The notes under the pieces: model-generated | What the model was told of the DNA's origin: nothing | Databases searched by the model: none | Seen by the model: only the letters and a program-made list of their open reading frames with translations | Made by a program: the position numbers and the translations under genes | Shown: piece by piece, positions 43,008 to 51,671 of the stretch | How positions within the stretch are numbered: the first letter of the stretch is position 1 | Layout of the letters: the number at the start of each line of letters is the position of its first letter | Source: Mesorhizobium atlanticum | GTDB taxonomy: Bacteria; Pseudomonadota; Alphaproteobacteria; Rhizobiales; Rhizobiaceae | Reading direction: 5' to 3' | Assembly (NCBI RefSeq): GCF_003289965.1 | Contig: NZ_QMBQ01000007.1 | Location: 186,001-250,000, forward strand | Length of the DNA: 64,000 nt

Positions 43008-43409
43008 ATGTTCGGTGCCGTTCCGCTGCTGATCGTGCCTTTCGTCCTCTACAATCTCGGCCTGCTGGGATTGTTCGGCGGCGGCGACGACCCCTGGATG
43101 ACCGAGATGTTCTCCTTCCGCATGATGTCGGGCGGCGTCTTCTCGATGACGCTCGGCGACCTGATGGTGCTGATCGGGTTGATCTTTCTCTTCATCGAGA
43201 TCTCGAAATCGGTGCGCACGACCAATGCCTCGATCCTGGATCACCTTCTGTCGACGCTGGTCTTCATCGCCTTTCTCGTCGAGTTCCTGCTGGTGAAGGG
43301 CGCGGCGCACTCCGTCTTCTTCACGCTGATGATCATCGCGCTGTTCGATGTGCTGGCCGGCTTCTCGGTGTCCATGCGGTCGGCAAGCCGCGACATCAAT
43401 CTGAACTAA
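43008..43409 (+). CDS. Hypothetical integral membrane protein
   Basis: A 133-residue protein with four hydrophobic segments (~1-24, ~42-65, ~78-98, ~102-122). MFGAVPLLIVPFVLYNLGLL starts the chain; KSVRTTNASILDHLLSTLVF links TM2 and TM3. ATG 43008 has GGAG 7 bp upstream; a GTG 81 bp earlier keeps the frame but adds a non-hydrophobic leader. No family recognised with certainty; similar small polytopic proteins are common in rhizobia. Monocistronic, after the repeat cluster. Confidence 0.75.
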   Translation: MFGAVPLLIVPFVLYNLGLLGLFGGGDDPWMTEMFSFRMMSGGVFSMTLGDLMVLIGLIFLFIEISKSVRTTNASILDHLLSTLVFIAFLVEFLLVKGAAHSVFFTLMIIALFDVLAGFSVSMRSASRDINLN

Positions 43410-43590
43410 CCCGCACGGGAGTTTTGACGGGCCGCTTCCGCTATCGGATGCATGCGTTGACGATTGGCGGAAACCTCTAGCTCGCGCAGACCACGGCAGC
43501 ACGACAGATTCCGGCTGCCAACGCCGCCTCAACCTGTCAAGATCGCCTGACCGCTGAACCAGATCGTGACCTGCCCTCGTATCTCACCGC

Positions 43591-44652
43591 ATGAACCTCA
43601 TCGGCGCCGCGCTCCTCTTCCTCATCGCGCTCCTCTTTGCCCTGGCCGGCGTCACCCGCGCCGGCGTCTGGCTGATCGAGCGACGCAGCCCGCCGGCCGG
43701 CGAGTTCGCCGAGATCAACGGCGCGCGCATCCATTATGCCCATATCCCGGCGCCCGCCGGCGCCGACCTGCCGCCGGTCGTCTTCATCCATGGCGCCAGC
43801 GCCAACCTCAAGGACCAGATGCTGCCGCTGCAGCCGCTGCTCGAGGGCCGCGCCGAGATGCTGTTCCTCGATCGCCCGGGCCTCGGCTGGTCGCGGCGCG
43901 GCAACAACGAAACTCTGGCCGCGCAGGCCGATACGATCGCCGGGCTGATGGACCGCCTCGGCATTGAAAAGGCCATTGTCGTCGCGCATTCCTTCGGCGG
44001 CGCGATCACCACGGCCTTCGCTCGCCAGCATCCTGAAAAGACACTGGGTCTGATCTTCCTCGCGCCCGCCACGCACCCATGGCCGGGCGGCGCGACCGCC
44101 TGGTATTACAGGCTCACCGCCACGCCGCTGATCGGCTGGCTGTTTTCCGAAACGCTCGCTTACCCGGCCGGCATGCTGCGGATCGGCGATGCGACGGCTT
44201 GCGTCTTTTCCCCCAACACCCTGCCGGACTTCTACCTCCAGAACGCCTCGATCCCTCTGGTGCTCAGGCCATCCGCCTTCCGCGCCAACGCCCGCGATGT
44301 CGCCCAGCTCTACGACTACGTCCGTGCCGCCTCGCCCGCTTACCGGGAAATCAAGGCGCCGACTGTCGTCATCTCGGGTGACCGCGACAAGGTGGTCTAC
44401 GCGACGATCCACTCTGTCGGGCTCGAGCGCGACATTCCCGGCGCCGAACTGGTTTGGGTCCGCAATCTCGGCCACAAGCCGGACTGGATCGCGCCCGATC
44501 TTGTGGTCGGCGCGATCGAGAAAGTTGCCGGCGCGCCGGTCGATCTCCAGGCAATGGCAAGGACCGTGGAAGGCCGCATCGCCGGTGATGCCTATAACGA
44601 CGGAAAATGCCCCGACATCAAAGTGCCCGACGCCGAGCTCGCGCCGACCTGA
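43591..44652 (+). CDS. Membrane-anchored alpha/beta hydrolase
   Basis: A 353-residue hydrolase with an N-terminal TM anchor (LIGAALLFLIALLFALAGVT). The oxyanion region is VFIHGASANLKDQML, then LFLDRPGLGWSRRG. The nucleophile elbow is VAHSFGGA, the acid is in VVISGDRDKVVYATIH, and the His in RNLGHKPDWIAPD. Epoxide-hydrolase or haloperoxidase-like subgroup; substrate unknown. The start has no clear ribosome site. Tail-to-tail with pyk. Confidence 0.88.
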   Translation: MNLIGAALLFLIALLFALAGVTRAGVWLIERRSPPAGEFAEINGARIHYAHIPAPAGADLPPVVFIHGASANLKDQMLPLQPLLEGRAEMLFLDRPGLGWSRRGNNETLAAQADTIAGLMDRLGIEKAIVVAHSFGGAITTAFARQHPEKTLGLIFLAPATHPWPGGATAWYYRLTATPLIGWLFSETLAYPAGMLRIGDATACVFSPNTLPDFYLQNASIPLVLRPSAFRANARDVAQLYDYVRAASPAYREIKAPTVVISGDRDKVVYATIHSVGLERDIPGAELVWVRNLGHKPDWIAPDLVVGAIEKVAGAPVDLQAMARTVEGRIAGDAYNDGKCPDIKVPDAELAPT

Positions 44653-44777
44653 TGAGCTTGTATTGCAATCGCCAACGACCTCACGTCAGCGCTGCGCTGA
44701 CATTGAAAGCTTTACACGCAGCGATCTCGATGGAGCCCTTAGCCAACTTGGCCGGCAAATCACTCGGCAATTGGGCG

Positions 44778-46205
44778 CTAATGGGTGTCCGACCCGATAT
44801 ACGCAATGCGCAGCATATTGGTCGATCCGGGTGTCCTGAGCGGTACGCCGGCGGTGATGATGACGCGGTCGCCTGGCTTGCCGAAACCTTCTTCCAGCGC
44901 GATGCGGCAGGCCCGGTCGACCATGTCGTCGAGGTCGGTGGCGTCCGGCGAGACGACGCAATGCGTGCCCCACAAGAGCGACAGGCGACGCGCCGTGTTG
45001 AGGATCGGTGATAGCGCCACGATCGGCACCTGCGGGCGCTCGCGCGCGGCGCGCAGTCCGGTCGTGCCCGACGCGGTATAGGAAATGATCGCCGACAGCT
45101 TCAGCGTCTCGGCGATCTCGCGCGCGGCAAGCGAAATGGCGTCCGCCCCGGTGGCCTCGGGTTCCGAGCGCTGTGCGTTGATGATGCCGGCATAGGTCGG
45201 GTCGGTTTCGACCTTGGTGGCGATGCGGTTCATCATGCCGACTGCCTCGACCGGATAGGCGCCGGCCGCGGATTCGGCCGAAAGCATGATCGCGTCGGCG
45301 CCTTCGAAAACGGCGATGGACACGTCGGAGACCTCGGCGCGGGTCGGCACGGGCGCCGTGATCATGGATTCCAGCATCTGTGTCGCGATCACCACCGGCT
45401 TTCCGGCGCGCCGCGCCGCGCGCGTGATCTGCTTCTGGATGCCGGGCACGGCTTCGATCGGCATCTCGACGCCGAGATCGCCGCGGGCGACCATCAGCGC
45501 ATCGGACAGCTCGATGATTTCGGGGAGCCGGGCAACGGCCTGCGGCTTCTCGATCTTGGCCATGATCAGCGCGCGGCCGCGCGCGATCTTGCGCGCCTCG
45601 GCCAGGTCCTCCGGCCGCTGCACGAAGGACAGCGCCACCCAATCGACGCCGGTGGCAAGCACCGCGTCGAGATCGGCGCGGTCCTTGTCGGTCAGCGCGC
45701 CGACCGGCAGGTCGGTGTCGGGCAGGCTGACGCCCTTCTTGTCGGAAATGCTTGAGCCCGCGACGACGGTGCAGGTGATCGACTTGCCGTCGGCCTTCAC
45801 CGCCTTCAGCTCCAGCTTGCCGTCGTCGATCAAAAGTCTGTGACCGGGCTCGACCGAGCTCAGGATTTCGGGATGCGGCAGGTACACGCGCTTCGACGTG
45901 CCGGGTTCCGGATTGTCGTCGAGCGTGAAGGTCTGGCCGACAGTCAGCGCTTCCTTGCCGTTGGCGAACTTGCCCACCCTGAGCTTCGGCCCCTGCAGGT
46001 CGGCGAGGATGCCGATCGGCCGGCCGACGGCGGCCTCGACGGCGCGGATGCGGCCGACCAGCGTGCGCATCAGCTCGTGATCGGTATGGCTCATATTGAT
46101 GCGGAAGACATCGGCGCCCGCTTCGAAAAGCTTCTTCAGCATCTCCTCGGAAGAGGAAGCCGGGCCGATGGTGGCGAGGATCTTGACCTTGCGGTTGCGT
46201 CTCAT
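44778..46205 (-). CDS. pyk: Pyruvate kinase
   Basis: A 475-residue enzyme making pyruvate and ATP from PEP and ADP. VKILATIGPASSSEEML and FRINMSHTDHE at the start, the B domain at ~70-170, MAKIEKPQAVARLPEIIELS with the catalytic Lys, and MVARGDLGVEMP, then ATQMLESMI. Its ATG overlaps the DUF1036 gene stop by 4 bp, a conserved gene pair in rhizobia. Confidence 0.96.
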   Translation of the reverse strand: MRRNRKVKILATIGPASSSEEMLKKLFEAGADVFRINMSHTDHELMRTLVGRIRAVEAAVGRPIGILADLQGPKLRVGKFANGKEALTVGQTFTLDDNPEPGTSKRVYLPHPEILSSVEPGHRLLIDDGKLELKAVKADGKSITCTVVAGSSISDKKGVSLPDTDLPVGALTDKDRADLDAVLATGVDWVALSFVQRPEDLAEARKIARGRALIMAKIEKPQAVARLPEIIELSDALMVARGDLGVEMPIEAVPGIQKQITRAARRAGKPVVIATQMLESMITAPVPTRAEVSDVSIAVFEGADAIMLSAESAAGAYPVEAVGMMNRIATKVETDPTYAGIINAQRSEPEATGADAISLAAREIAETLKLSAIISYTASGTTGLRAARERPQVPIVALSPILNTARRLSLLWGTHCVVSPDATDLDDMVDRACRIALEEGFGKPGDRVIITAGVPLRTPGSTNMLRIAYIGSDTH

Positions 46206-46690
46206 TGACTGTTTGTTCCCGGAGCGGGGGTCGCTGGCGCGCCTCCCGTTGCGGGCTCGTCGGTCAGCTGGACCATCCAGCTGGCCTGCTCGCCCGTGTC
46301 ATATTCCTGAAATCCGGCGCGTTGAAAGCCCCGGGCGACGCAATCATTCACGCCGGCGATCTTGAACTCTTTTTCGGCGACGCACATGTTGATCGGGCCG
46401 TCCCAGCGCCCGCCACGCTCGGCATCTTCTGCATAAAGATAGTAAAACCTTGATGACAGCGGACCCTCGATCAGCGTCTTGCAGGTCGATCCTTCGATGT
46501 GCCACCAGCCCTCTGTGATCCAGCCGGCCTTGGCGCGATAGCCGATGCCGACGCCCACCAGATTTTGCGTTGCGTTGCAAACGCGGAAGTCGGCCCGGGC
46601 CGGCGAGGTCGCGGCTATCGCGAAAAATCCCGCGCCGACGATCAGCAACGGCACGGCCAGGCGCTCGCGCAGCCGGCCGGCAAAACCCAT
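46202..46690 (-). CDS. DUF1036 exported protein, coupled to pyk
   Basis: A 162-residue protein. A signal peptide or anchor (RLRERLAVPLLIVGAGFFAI) is followed by the DUF1036 domain beginning ADFRVCNATQNLVGVGIGYR, with TEGWWHIEGSTCKTLIEGPL and a Thr/Pro/Ala-rich tail. Two to three cysteines are conserved. Function unknown. Met at 46690 has AGGGGA 6 bp upstream; another Met 30 bp upstream is possible. The TGA overlaps pyk by 4 bp. Confidence 0.88.
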   Translation of the reverse strand: MGFAGRLRERLAVPLLIVGAGFFAIAATSPARADFRVCNATQNLVGVGIGYRAKAGWITEGWWHIEGSTCKTLIEGPLSSRFYYLYAEDAERGGRWDGPINMCVAEKEFKIAGVNDCVARGFQRAGFQEYDTGEQASWMVQLTDEPATGGAPATPAPGTNSQ

Positions 46691-46926
46691 CGCAGATCCC
46701 CTTGCGAACCACATTTGCATCTCTCGAAGCCCCTTTTCAGCAAACTCCGGTCGCATGTCAACGCGCCGTTTTGTTCAATTCCAATCGATTTAGAAGGGCC
46801 GGCCGCGCAATTTCTTGTCCCATCGGGGATTTTTTGCGGAAACCTTGGCCAAACAACGGCATTGCGCCGGCGTCCTCTTCGTGGAATGACGATACCACAT
46901 CGCAGCCGCCATCCCCTTTTCAGCCG

Positions 46927-47724
46927 ATGACCCGATCCACAGTTTTCACGCCGTTCGACATCGTCGAGGGCGACCGCAAGAAAGGCGTCGTGCTTCTGGC
47001 CGACCACGCCCGCCGCGACCTGCCCGAAGAGTATGGCAGCCTCGGTCTGCCGGCGTCCGAATTCGACCGCCACATCGCCTATGACATCGGCGTCGAGACG
47101 GTGACGCGCGAGCTGGCGGCGGCGCTCGACGCGCCGGCGGTGCTGGCAGGCTTCTCGCGGCTGCTGATCGATCCAAACCGGGGCGAGGACGACCCGACCA
47201 TGATCCGTCAGCTCTATGACGGCACCGTGGTGCCGGGAAACTATCCGATCGCCGCGGAGGAGCGCGAGCGGCGGCTCGACCGCTTCTACCGACCCTATCA
47301 CGACGCCGTCGGCGCGATGATCGCCTCCGTCGCCCATGCCTCGGGCAAGGCGCCGTTCATCTTCTCGGTTCATTCCTTCACGCCGGTGATGCAGGGTTTC
47401 GTCCGCCCCTGGCATATCGGCGTGTTGTGGGACCGCGACGACCGCGTGGCGCGGCCGCTGATCGATATGCTGGCGCGGGACAAGGCCCTCGTCGTCGGCG
47501 ATAACGAACCTTATGACGGCGCGCTGCGCGGCGACACCATGTTCCGCCATGCCATCGTCAACGGCTACGCCCATGCGCTGATCGAGATCCGCCAGGACCT
47601 GATCGCCGACCGTGCCGGGGCGCTTGCCTGGGCCGAGCGGCTGGCGCCCATCGTTGACGCCATCGACCGCCGTGCCGATATACACGAGGTGAAAATGTTC
47701 GGCTCGCGCACCGGGCCGGTGTGA
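46927..47724 (+). CDS. N-formylglutamate amidohydrolase-family protein
   Basis: A 265-residue hydrolase of the HutG-type NFGase family. VVLLADHARRDLPEEYGSLG, DIGVETVTRELAAALDAPAV, SRLLIDPNRGEDDPTMIRQL and FIFSVHSFTPVMQG are the typical zinc-site and substrate segments. No hut genes are adjacent, so the physiological substrate may not be formylglutamate. The frame is open 350 bp upstream, but ATG 46927 fits the family. 28 bp later the DUF1244 gene begins, so they are probably cotranscribed. Confidence 0.88.
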   Translation: MTRSTVFTPFDIVEGDRKKGVVLLADHARRDLPEEYGSLGLPASEFDRHIAYDIGVETVTRELAAALDAPAVLAGFSRLLIDPNRGEDDPTMIRQLYDGTVVPGNYPIAAEERERRLDRFYRPYHDAVGAMIASVAHASGKAPFIFSVHSFTPVMQGFVRPWHIGVLWDRDDRVARPLIDMLARDKALVVGDNEPYDGALRGDTMFRHAIVNGYAHALIEIRQDLIADRAGALAWAERLAPIVDAIDRRADIHEVKMFGSRTGPV

Positions 47725-47752
47725 GAAGGCCGCCAAGGCCGGGAGTCCCTCA

Positions 47753-48061
47753 ATGACCGAACTCAGCGACGACCAGAAACGCGACTTCGAGGCAGCCGCC
47801 TTCCGTCGCCTGGTGGGGCATCTGCGCGAGCGCGGCGATGTCCAGAACATCGACCTGATGAACCTCGCCGGCTTCTGCCGCAACTGCCTGTCCAACTGGT
47901 ATCGCGAGGCCGCCGAGGCCGAGGGTGTGGCGCTGTCGAAGGACGAGTCGCGCGAGATCATCTACGGCATGCCCTATGCCGAATGGCAGGCGCTCAACCA
48001 GACCGAGGCTTCCGCAACCAAGAAGGCCGAGTTCGAGGCAAAGCGGCCGAAGGATCATTAA
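47753..48061 (+). CDS. DUF1244 protein
   Basis: A 102-residue soluble protein. FRRLVGHLRERGDVQNIDLM and GFCRNCLSNWYREAA are the DUF1244 signature, with a Cys-x2-Cys pair, and the C-terminal IIYGMPYAEWQALNQ is conserved. GGGAG precedes ATG. Function unknown. It follows the N-formylglutamate amidohydrolase gene after 28 bp. Confidence 0.9.
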   Translation: MTELSDDQKRDFEAAAFRRLVGHLRERGDVQNIDLMNLAGFCRNCLSNWYREAAEAEGVALSKDESREIIYGMPYAEWQALNQTEASATKKAEFEAKRPKDH

Positions 48062-48252
48062 CGCTATCGAACGCCTTCGCGACTTCGAGAGGCGATTCCG
48101 CCAAACCTCCAAAGCTGCTGCCTGCCACGAACGACACTGGCTCCTTTGGGTCGCGCACCTGGTCCAAGCACTTCCTCATCACGGTCCTTGACTACGAATT
48201 GAATCGATCTAATTTGCCGCGCAAAACCCCTTTGCATGGCAGATTTCAGACC

Positions 48253-49434
48253 ATGAGCGTGCAAACAACAATGCAAGCCGCGACGCGCGGCCGCTGGGCC
48301 GTCGCCGGCATTTTCCTCGCCAATGGTTTCTTGACCGGCAGCTGGGCGCCGCAGATTCCGGTGTTCCTGACCCGACTCGACATCACCAAATTCACGCTCG
48401 GCCTGCTGATCCTCCTGTTCGGCGTCGGCGCGGTCATGGCCATGACATGGTGCGGCCATCTCATCTCCAGGCATGGCTCGCGTAGCGTGACGCGGCTGTT
48501 CGGCATCTGCGGCAGCTTCGGCCTGCTGATAGTAGCGCTTGCGCCCAACGTGCCGCTGGCGGCCATCGCCATGCTCATCTTCGGCGGCTCGATCGGCGGC
48601 ATGGATGTCGCCATGAACTCGAATGCCGTGGTGGTGGAAAGAAAGCTTTCCCGGGCGATCATGTCGTCCTCGCATGGCTTCTGGAGTCTTGGCGGCTTCG
48701 CCGGCGGCGCGCTCGGCGGCTATTCGATCCAGAACTATGGCTACCTGCCCCATGCCGTCGCGGTGACGGTGATCGCCTTCGCCGTGATCGCCTTCGCCAT
48801 TCGCTACCTCATCGCCGAGGACCGGCCTCAGGCCGTCGAGCACCAGAAATTCACGCTGCCGCGGCACACCGCCGTCTATCTGGTCGGGCTGATGGCGCTG
48901 CTCACCATGGTCTCCGAAGGCGCGGTGCTCGATTGGGCGGCACTCTTCCTGCATCAGGAACTGGGCGCCGACCTCGCGGTCGCCGGCCTCGCCTATGCCG
49001 CCTTCTCCGGCGTCATGGCGCTGATGCGCTTCCTGGGCGATGGCGTGCGCAACCGCTTCGGCGCCGTGGCGACGCTGCGCGGCTCGGCGCTGGTCGCGGC
49101 CGCCGGCATGCTGGTCGCCGGCCTGTCGCCCTCGCCCTACCTCGCCATCGCCGCCTTCGCCTTCTGCGGCTTCGGCATCGCCAACATGGTGCCGATACTG
49201 TTCTCGGCCGGCGGCAACCAGGAAGGCATGTCGTCCGGCACTGGCATGAGCGTCGTCACCACCATGGGTTATTCCGGCATATTGGTGGCGCCGTCGGCGA
49301 TCGGCTTCGTCGCGGAGCATTCCAGCTTCGGGCCGATCTTTATCGCCCTCTCAGGCCTGTTGGTCATCGTGCTGTTGATGGCAGGGCTCGCTCACCGGGC
49401 CGAGTTCGCTCCCGAACCTGCGCCGGCCGAATAG
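48253..49434 (+). CDS. MFS transporter (YbjJ-like)
   Basis: A 393-residue inner-membrane carrier with about 12 TM segments. FLANGFLTGSWAPQIPVFLT and FGGSIGGMDVAMNSNAVVVE, then SSSHGFWSLGGFAGGALGG, are hallmarks of the YbjJ/FucP-like MFS group. Substrate unknown. The frame is open upstream; ATG 48253 gives a normal start. Its last 43 bases overlap the convergent LysR gene. Confidence 0.88.
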   Translation: MSVQTTMQAATRGRWAVAGIFLANGFLTGSWAPQIPVFLTRLDITKFTLGLLILLFGVGAVMAMTWCGHLISRHGSRSVTRLFGICGSFGLLIVALAPNVPLAAIAMLIFGGSIGGMDVAMNSNAVVVERKLSRAIMSSSHGFWSLGGFAGGALGGYSIQNYGYLPHAVAVTVIAFAVIAFAIRYLIAEDRPQAVEHQKFTLPRHTAVYLVGLMALLTMVSEGAVLDWAALFLHQELGADLAVAGLAYAAFSGVMALMRFLGDGVRNRFGAVATLRGSALVAAAGMLVAGLSPSPYLAIAAFAFCGFGIANMVPILFSAGGNQEGMSSGTGMSVVTTMGYSGILVAPSAIGFVAEHSSFGPIFIALSGLLVIVLLMAGLAHRAEFAPEPAPAE

Positions 49435-50306
49435 CGCTTCAACTCCTCCTGCAGGAAATCTGCCACACGGCGGATGCGCATGCTGGTGCGCACGTCGCGA
49501 TGCATGGCGAGCCACACGGGCAGGACCGGCAGGGGCACATCGGGCAACAGCTTTTCCAGCTCCGGATCGCGGTCGGCCAGCGGCTCCTGGCCGAGGCCGA
49601 TGCCGTTGCCGGTCCGCACCGCCTCCCACAGCACGATCTGGTTGTCGGTCCGGAAACGGAAATGGCTGCGGGCCACCGGTATGCCGAAGGCGGTGAAGCC
49701 GCGAATGATCTCGTCGCTGCGGTCGAAACCGACCAAGGCGTGGTCGGCAAGGTCGGCGGGTGTTTTTGGGCGACCGCGCCGGTCGAGATAGGCGCTGGCC
49801 GCGCATAGGCAGAGGGGAATGTCGGTCACCTTGCGCGCCACCAGCTCGTTCTGCGCCGGCCTGACCATGCGGATGGCGATGTCGGCGTCGCGACGCAAAA
49901 GGTTCTCGACCTGGTTCGAGGCGACGATCTCGACCTCGATGCCCGGTTCTTCCTCGCCAAGCCGCGCCATCATGTCCGGCAGAACGAAGGCGGCGACCAC
50001 CTCGCTAGCCGCGATGCGCACTGTTCCCTCGATCGCCTCGACCGACCCCAACGCCAGCAGCGAGAAGGCATTGGCCTGCTCGCTGACCGCCCGCCCGCGC
50101 TCGTAGAGCGTGCTGCCGGCTTCCGTCAGCTCATAGCCGCGCCGCCCGCGCCGGAACAGGGTGACGCCGAGCGCCGCCTCCAGCTCGGCGATGTGGCGGC
50201 CGAGCGTCGGCTGGCTGGCCGCGAGCCTGCGCGCCGCGCCCGACAGACTGCCTGCCTCGGCGACCGCGACAAAACTCTTGATCAGGTTCCAGTCGAATTC
50301 CTTCAT
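49392..50306 (-). CDS. LysR-family transcriptional regulator
   Basis: A 304-residue regulator. HTH: SFVAVAEAGSLSGAARRLAA and SQPTLGRHIAELEAALGVTL. Effector domain: VRIAASEVVAAFVLPDMMAR onward. It is divergent from the NAD-binding oxidoreductase gene (96 bp), which is its probable target, and overlaps the MFS gene tail-to-tail by 43 bp. Confidence 0.9.
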   Translation of the reverse strand: MKEFDWNLIKSFVAVAEAGSLSGAARRLAASQPTLGRHIAELEAALGVTLFRRGRRGYELTEAGSTLYERGRAVSEQANAFSLLALGSVEAIEGTVRIAASEVVAAFVLPDMMARLGEEEPGIEVEIVASNQVENLLRRDADIAIRMVRPAQNELVARKVTDIPLCLCAASAYLDRRGRPKTPADLADHALVGFDRSDEIIRGFTAFGIPVARSHFRFRTDNQIVLWEAVRTGNGIGLGQEPLADRDPELEKLLPDVPLPVLPVWLAMHRDVRTSMRIRRVADFLQEELKRYSAGAGSGANSAR

Positions 50307-50402
50307 TCATTTTTGAATAACAGATCGCCGATCTCAGTCAATTTCAATTCGTCTATGAAGGCATCAGATTGCAGGGGCAAACGCAAACAACGGAGAGAAC
50401 AA

Positions 50403-51359
50403 ATGACCAAGATCGCAATCCTCGGCGCCAATGGCCGGCTCGGCCGCGTGGTCGGCAAGGCCTTCATCGATGCCGGCTTCGACGTCCGCGCCGTCACCCG
50501 CACCGGCAAGGTGCCGGCCGAACTGAAGGGCGCAACCGCCGTTGCCGGCGACGCGCTGGACCGCCAATCCCTGATCCGCGCCACCCAAGGCGTCGACATC
50601 GTCTTCAACGGCCTGAACCCGATCTACACCGACTGGGGCAAGTGCATGCCGATGGCCGAGAACGTCATGGCCGCCTGCCGCGAAAATGGCGCCCTGCATC
50701 TCTTCCCGGGCACCGTCTACAATTACGGCTCGCCAATGCCGCAGGTGATTACGGAAGCGACGCCGTTCCATCCGACGACCGAGAAGGGCCGCATCCGCTG
50801 CGCCATGGAAGACCTGTTCCGCGGCGAGGCTGAGGCCGGCCGGGTGCGCACCATCGTCCTCAGAGCCGGCGACTTCTTCGGCGGCACCGGCAGCGGCTCC
50901 TGGTTCGACCTCGTCGTCGCCGCGAAGATGAAGAAGGGCGTCTATACCGCGCCCGGGCCGGCTGACCTTACCCATGAATGGGCTTATCTGCCGGACTTCG
51001 CCGTCGCCTTCGTCGGCCTGGCGAAGAACATCGACAAAACGGGCTTCTTCGAAGCCATCAACTTCCCGGGCCACGCCATCACCGACCTCGACATGAAGGC
51101 GGCGGCCGAGAAGGCGCTGGGCCGCAAGCTGAAGCTCTCCTTCATGCCCTGGTGGGTGCTGCGCGCCGGCAGCCCGTTCGTCGCCATGTGGCGCGAGATC
51201 GTCTCAATGTCCTATCTGCGCTTCGAACCGCACCGGCTGGTTTCGACGCGGCTGGAAGAGGTCATCGGCGAAATACCGCACACCCCGCTCGATGAAGCGG
51301 TGAAGGAGGCGTTGCAGGATATCGGCATCGCCACGGAGCCGTCCCGCCTCGCCGCCTGA
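50403..51359 (+). CDS. NAD(P)-binding atypical SDR (epimerase-like)
   Basis: A 318-residue oxidoreductase. The N-terminal MTKIAILGANGRLGRVVGKA is a GxxGxxG Rossmann motif. GDALDRQSLIRATQGVDIVF and HLFPGTVYNYGSPMPQVITE follow; Tyr in TVYNYG matches the extended/atypical SDR active site, but the YxxxK motif is not clear. A sequence ending VKEALQDIGI is typical of NmrA/epimerase-like proteins. Function unknown. ATG is preceded by GGAGAGAA. Regulated probably by the divergent LysR. Confidence 0.87.
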   Translation: MTKIAILGANGRLGRVVGKAFIDAGFDVRAVTRTGKVPAELKGATAVAGDALDRQSLIRATQGVDIVFNGLNPIYTDWGKCMPMAENVMAACRENGALHLFPGTVYNYGSPMPQVITEATPFHPTTEKGRIRCAMEDLFRGEAEAGRVRTIVLRAGDFFGGTGSGSWFDLVVAAKMKKGVYTAPGPADLTHEWAYLPDFAVAFVGLAKNIDKTGFFEAINFPGHAITDLDMKAAAEKALGRKLKLSFMPWWVLRAGSPFVAMWREIVSMSYLRFEPHRLVSTRLEEVIGEIPHTPLDEAVKEALQDIGIATEPSRLAA

Positions 51360-51415
51360 TAAGACTGATCAGAATTGAACCGGCCGGGGCCAAGCCCGGC
51401 CGCGATCGTTTGGGG

Positions 51416-51574
51416 TCAGATCCTGCCCATCAGCAGTAGGATGAGCAGCACGACCAGGATGACGCCGACGATGCCGGAAGGGCCGTAGCCCCAGGAGCGC
51501 GAATGTGGCCAGGCCGGCACGGCGCCGATCAGGATCAGGATCAGGATAATTACGAGAATTGTGCCGATCGTCAT
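51416..51574 (-). CDS. DUF3309 small membrane protein
   Basis: A 52-residue protein with two hydrophobic segments around PAWPHSRSWGYGPSG, ending VGVILVVLLILLLMGRI. This is the DUF3309 pattern (small, WPHSRSWGYGPSG loop). GAGGG is upstream of the chosen ATG; the upstream open frame is not needed. Membrane; function unknown. Monocistronic and convergent with the oxidoreductase gene. Confidence 0.9.
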   Translation of the reverse strand: MTIGTILVIILILILIGAVPAWPHSRSWGYGPSGIVGVILVVLLILLLMGRI

Positions 51575-51611
51575 GAAAAACCCTCGCCGTCTGGTTGAAC
51601 TTCGAGGGAAC

Positions 51612-51654
51612 AATGCAAAAAGCCGCCCGGTTGTTCCGGGCGGCTTTTTGCATT
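51612..51654. terminator. Perfect bidirectional terminator upstream of DUF3309
   Basis: A 19-bp perfect stem (51612-51630 with 51636-51654) of which CCGCCCGG/CCGGGCGG is the core, flanked by AAAAA and TTTTT. It lies 18 bp after the RND pump stop on the minus strand and ends that transcript; it may also stop any read-through in the other direction. Confidence 0.95.
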
Positions 51655-51671
51655 GGCGATCTGCAAGCGCT

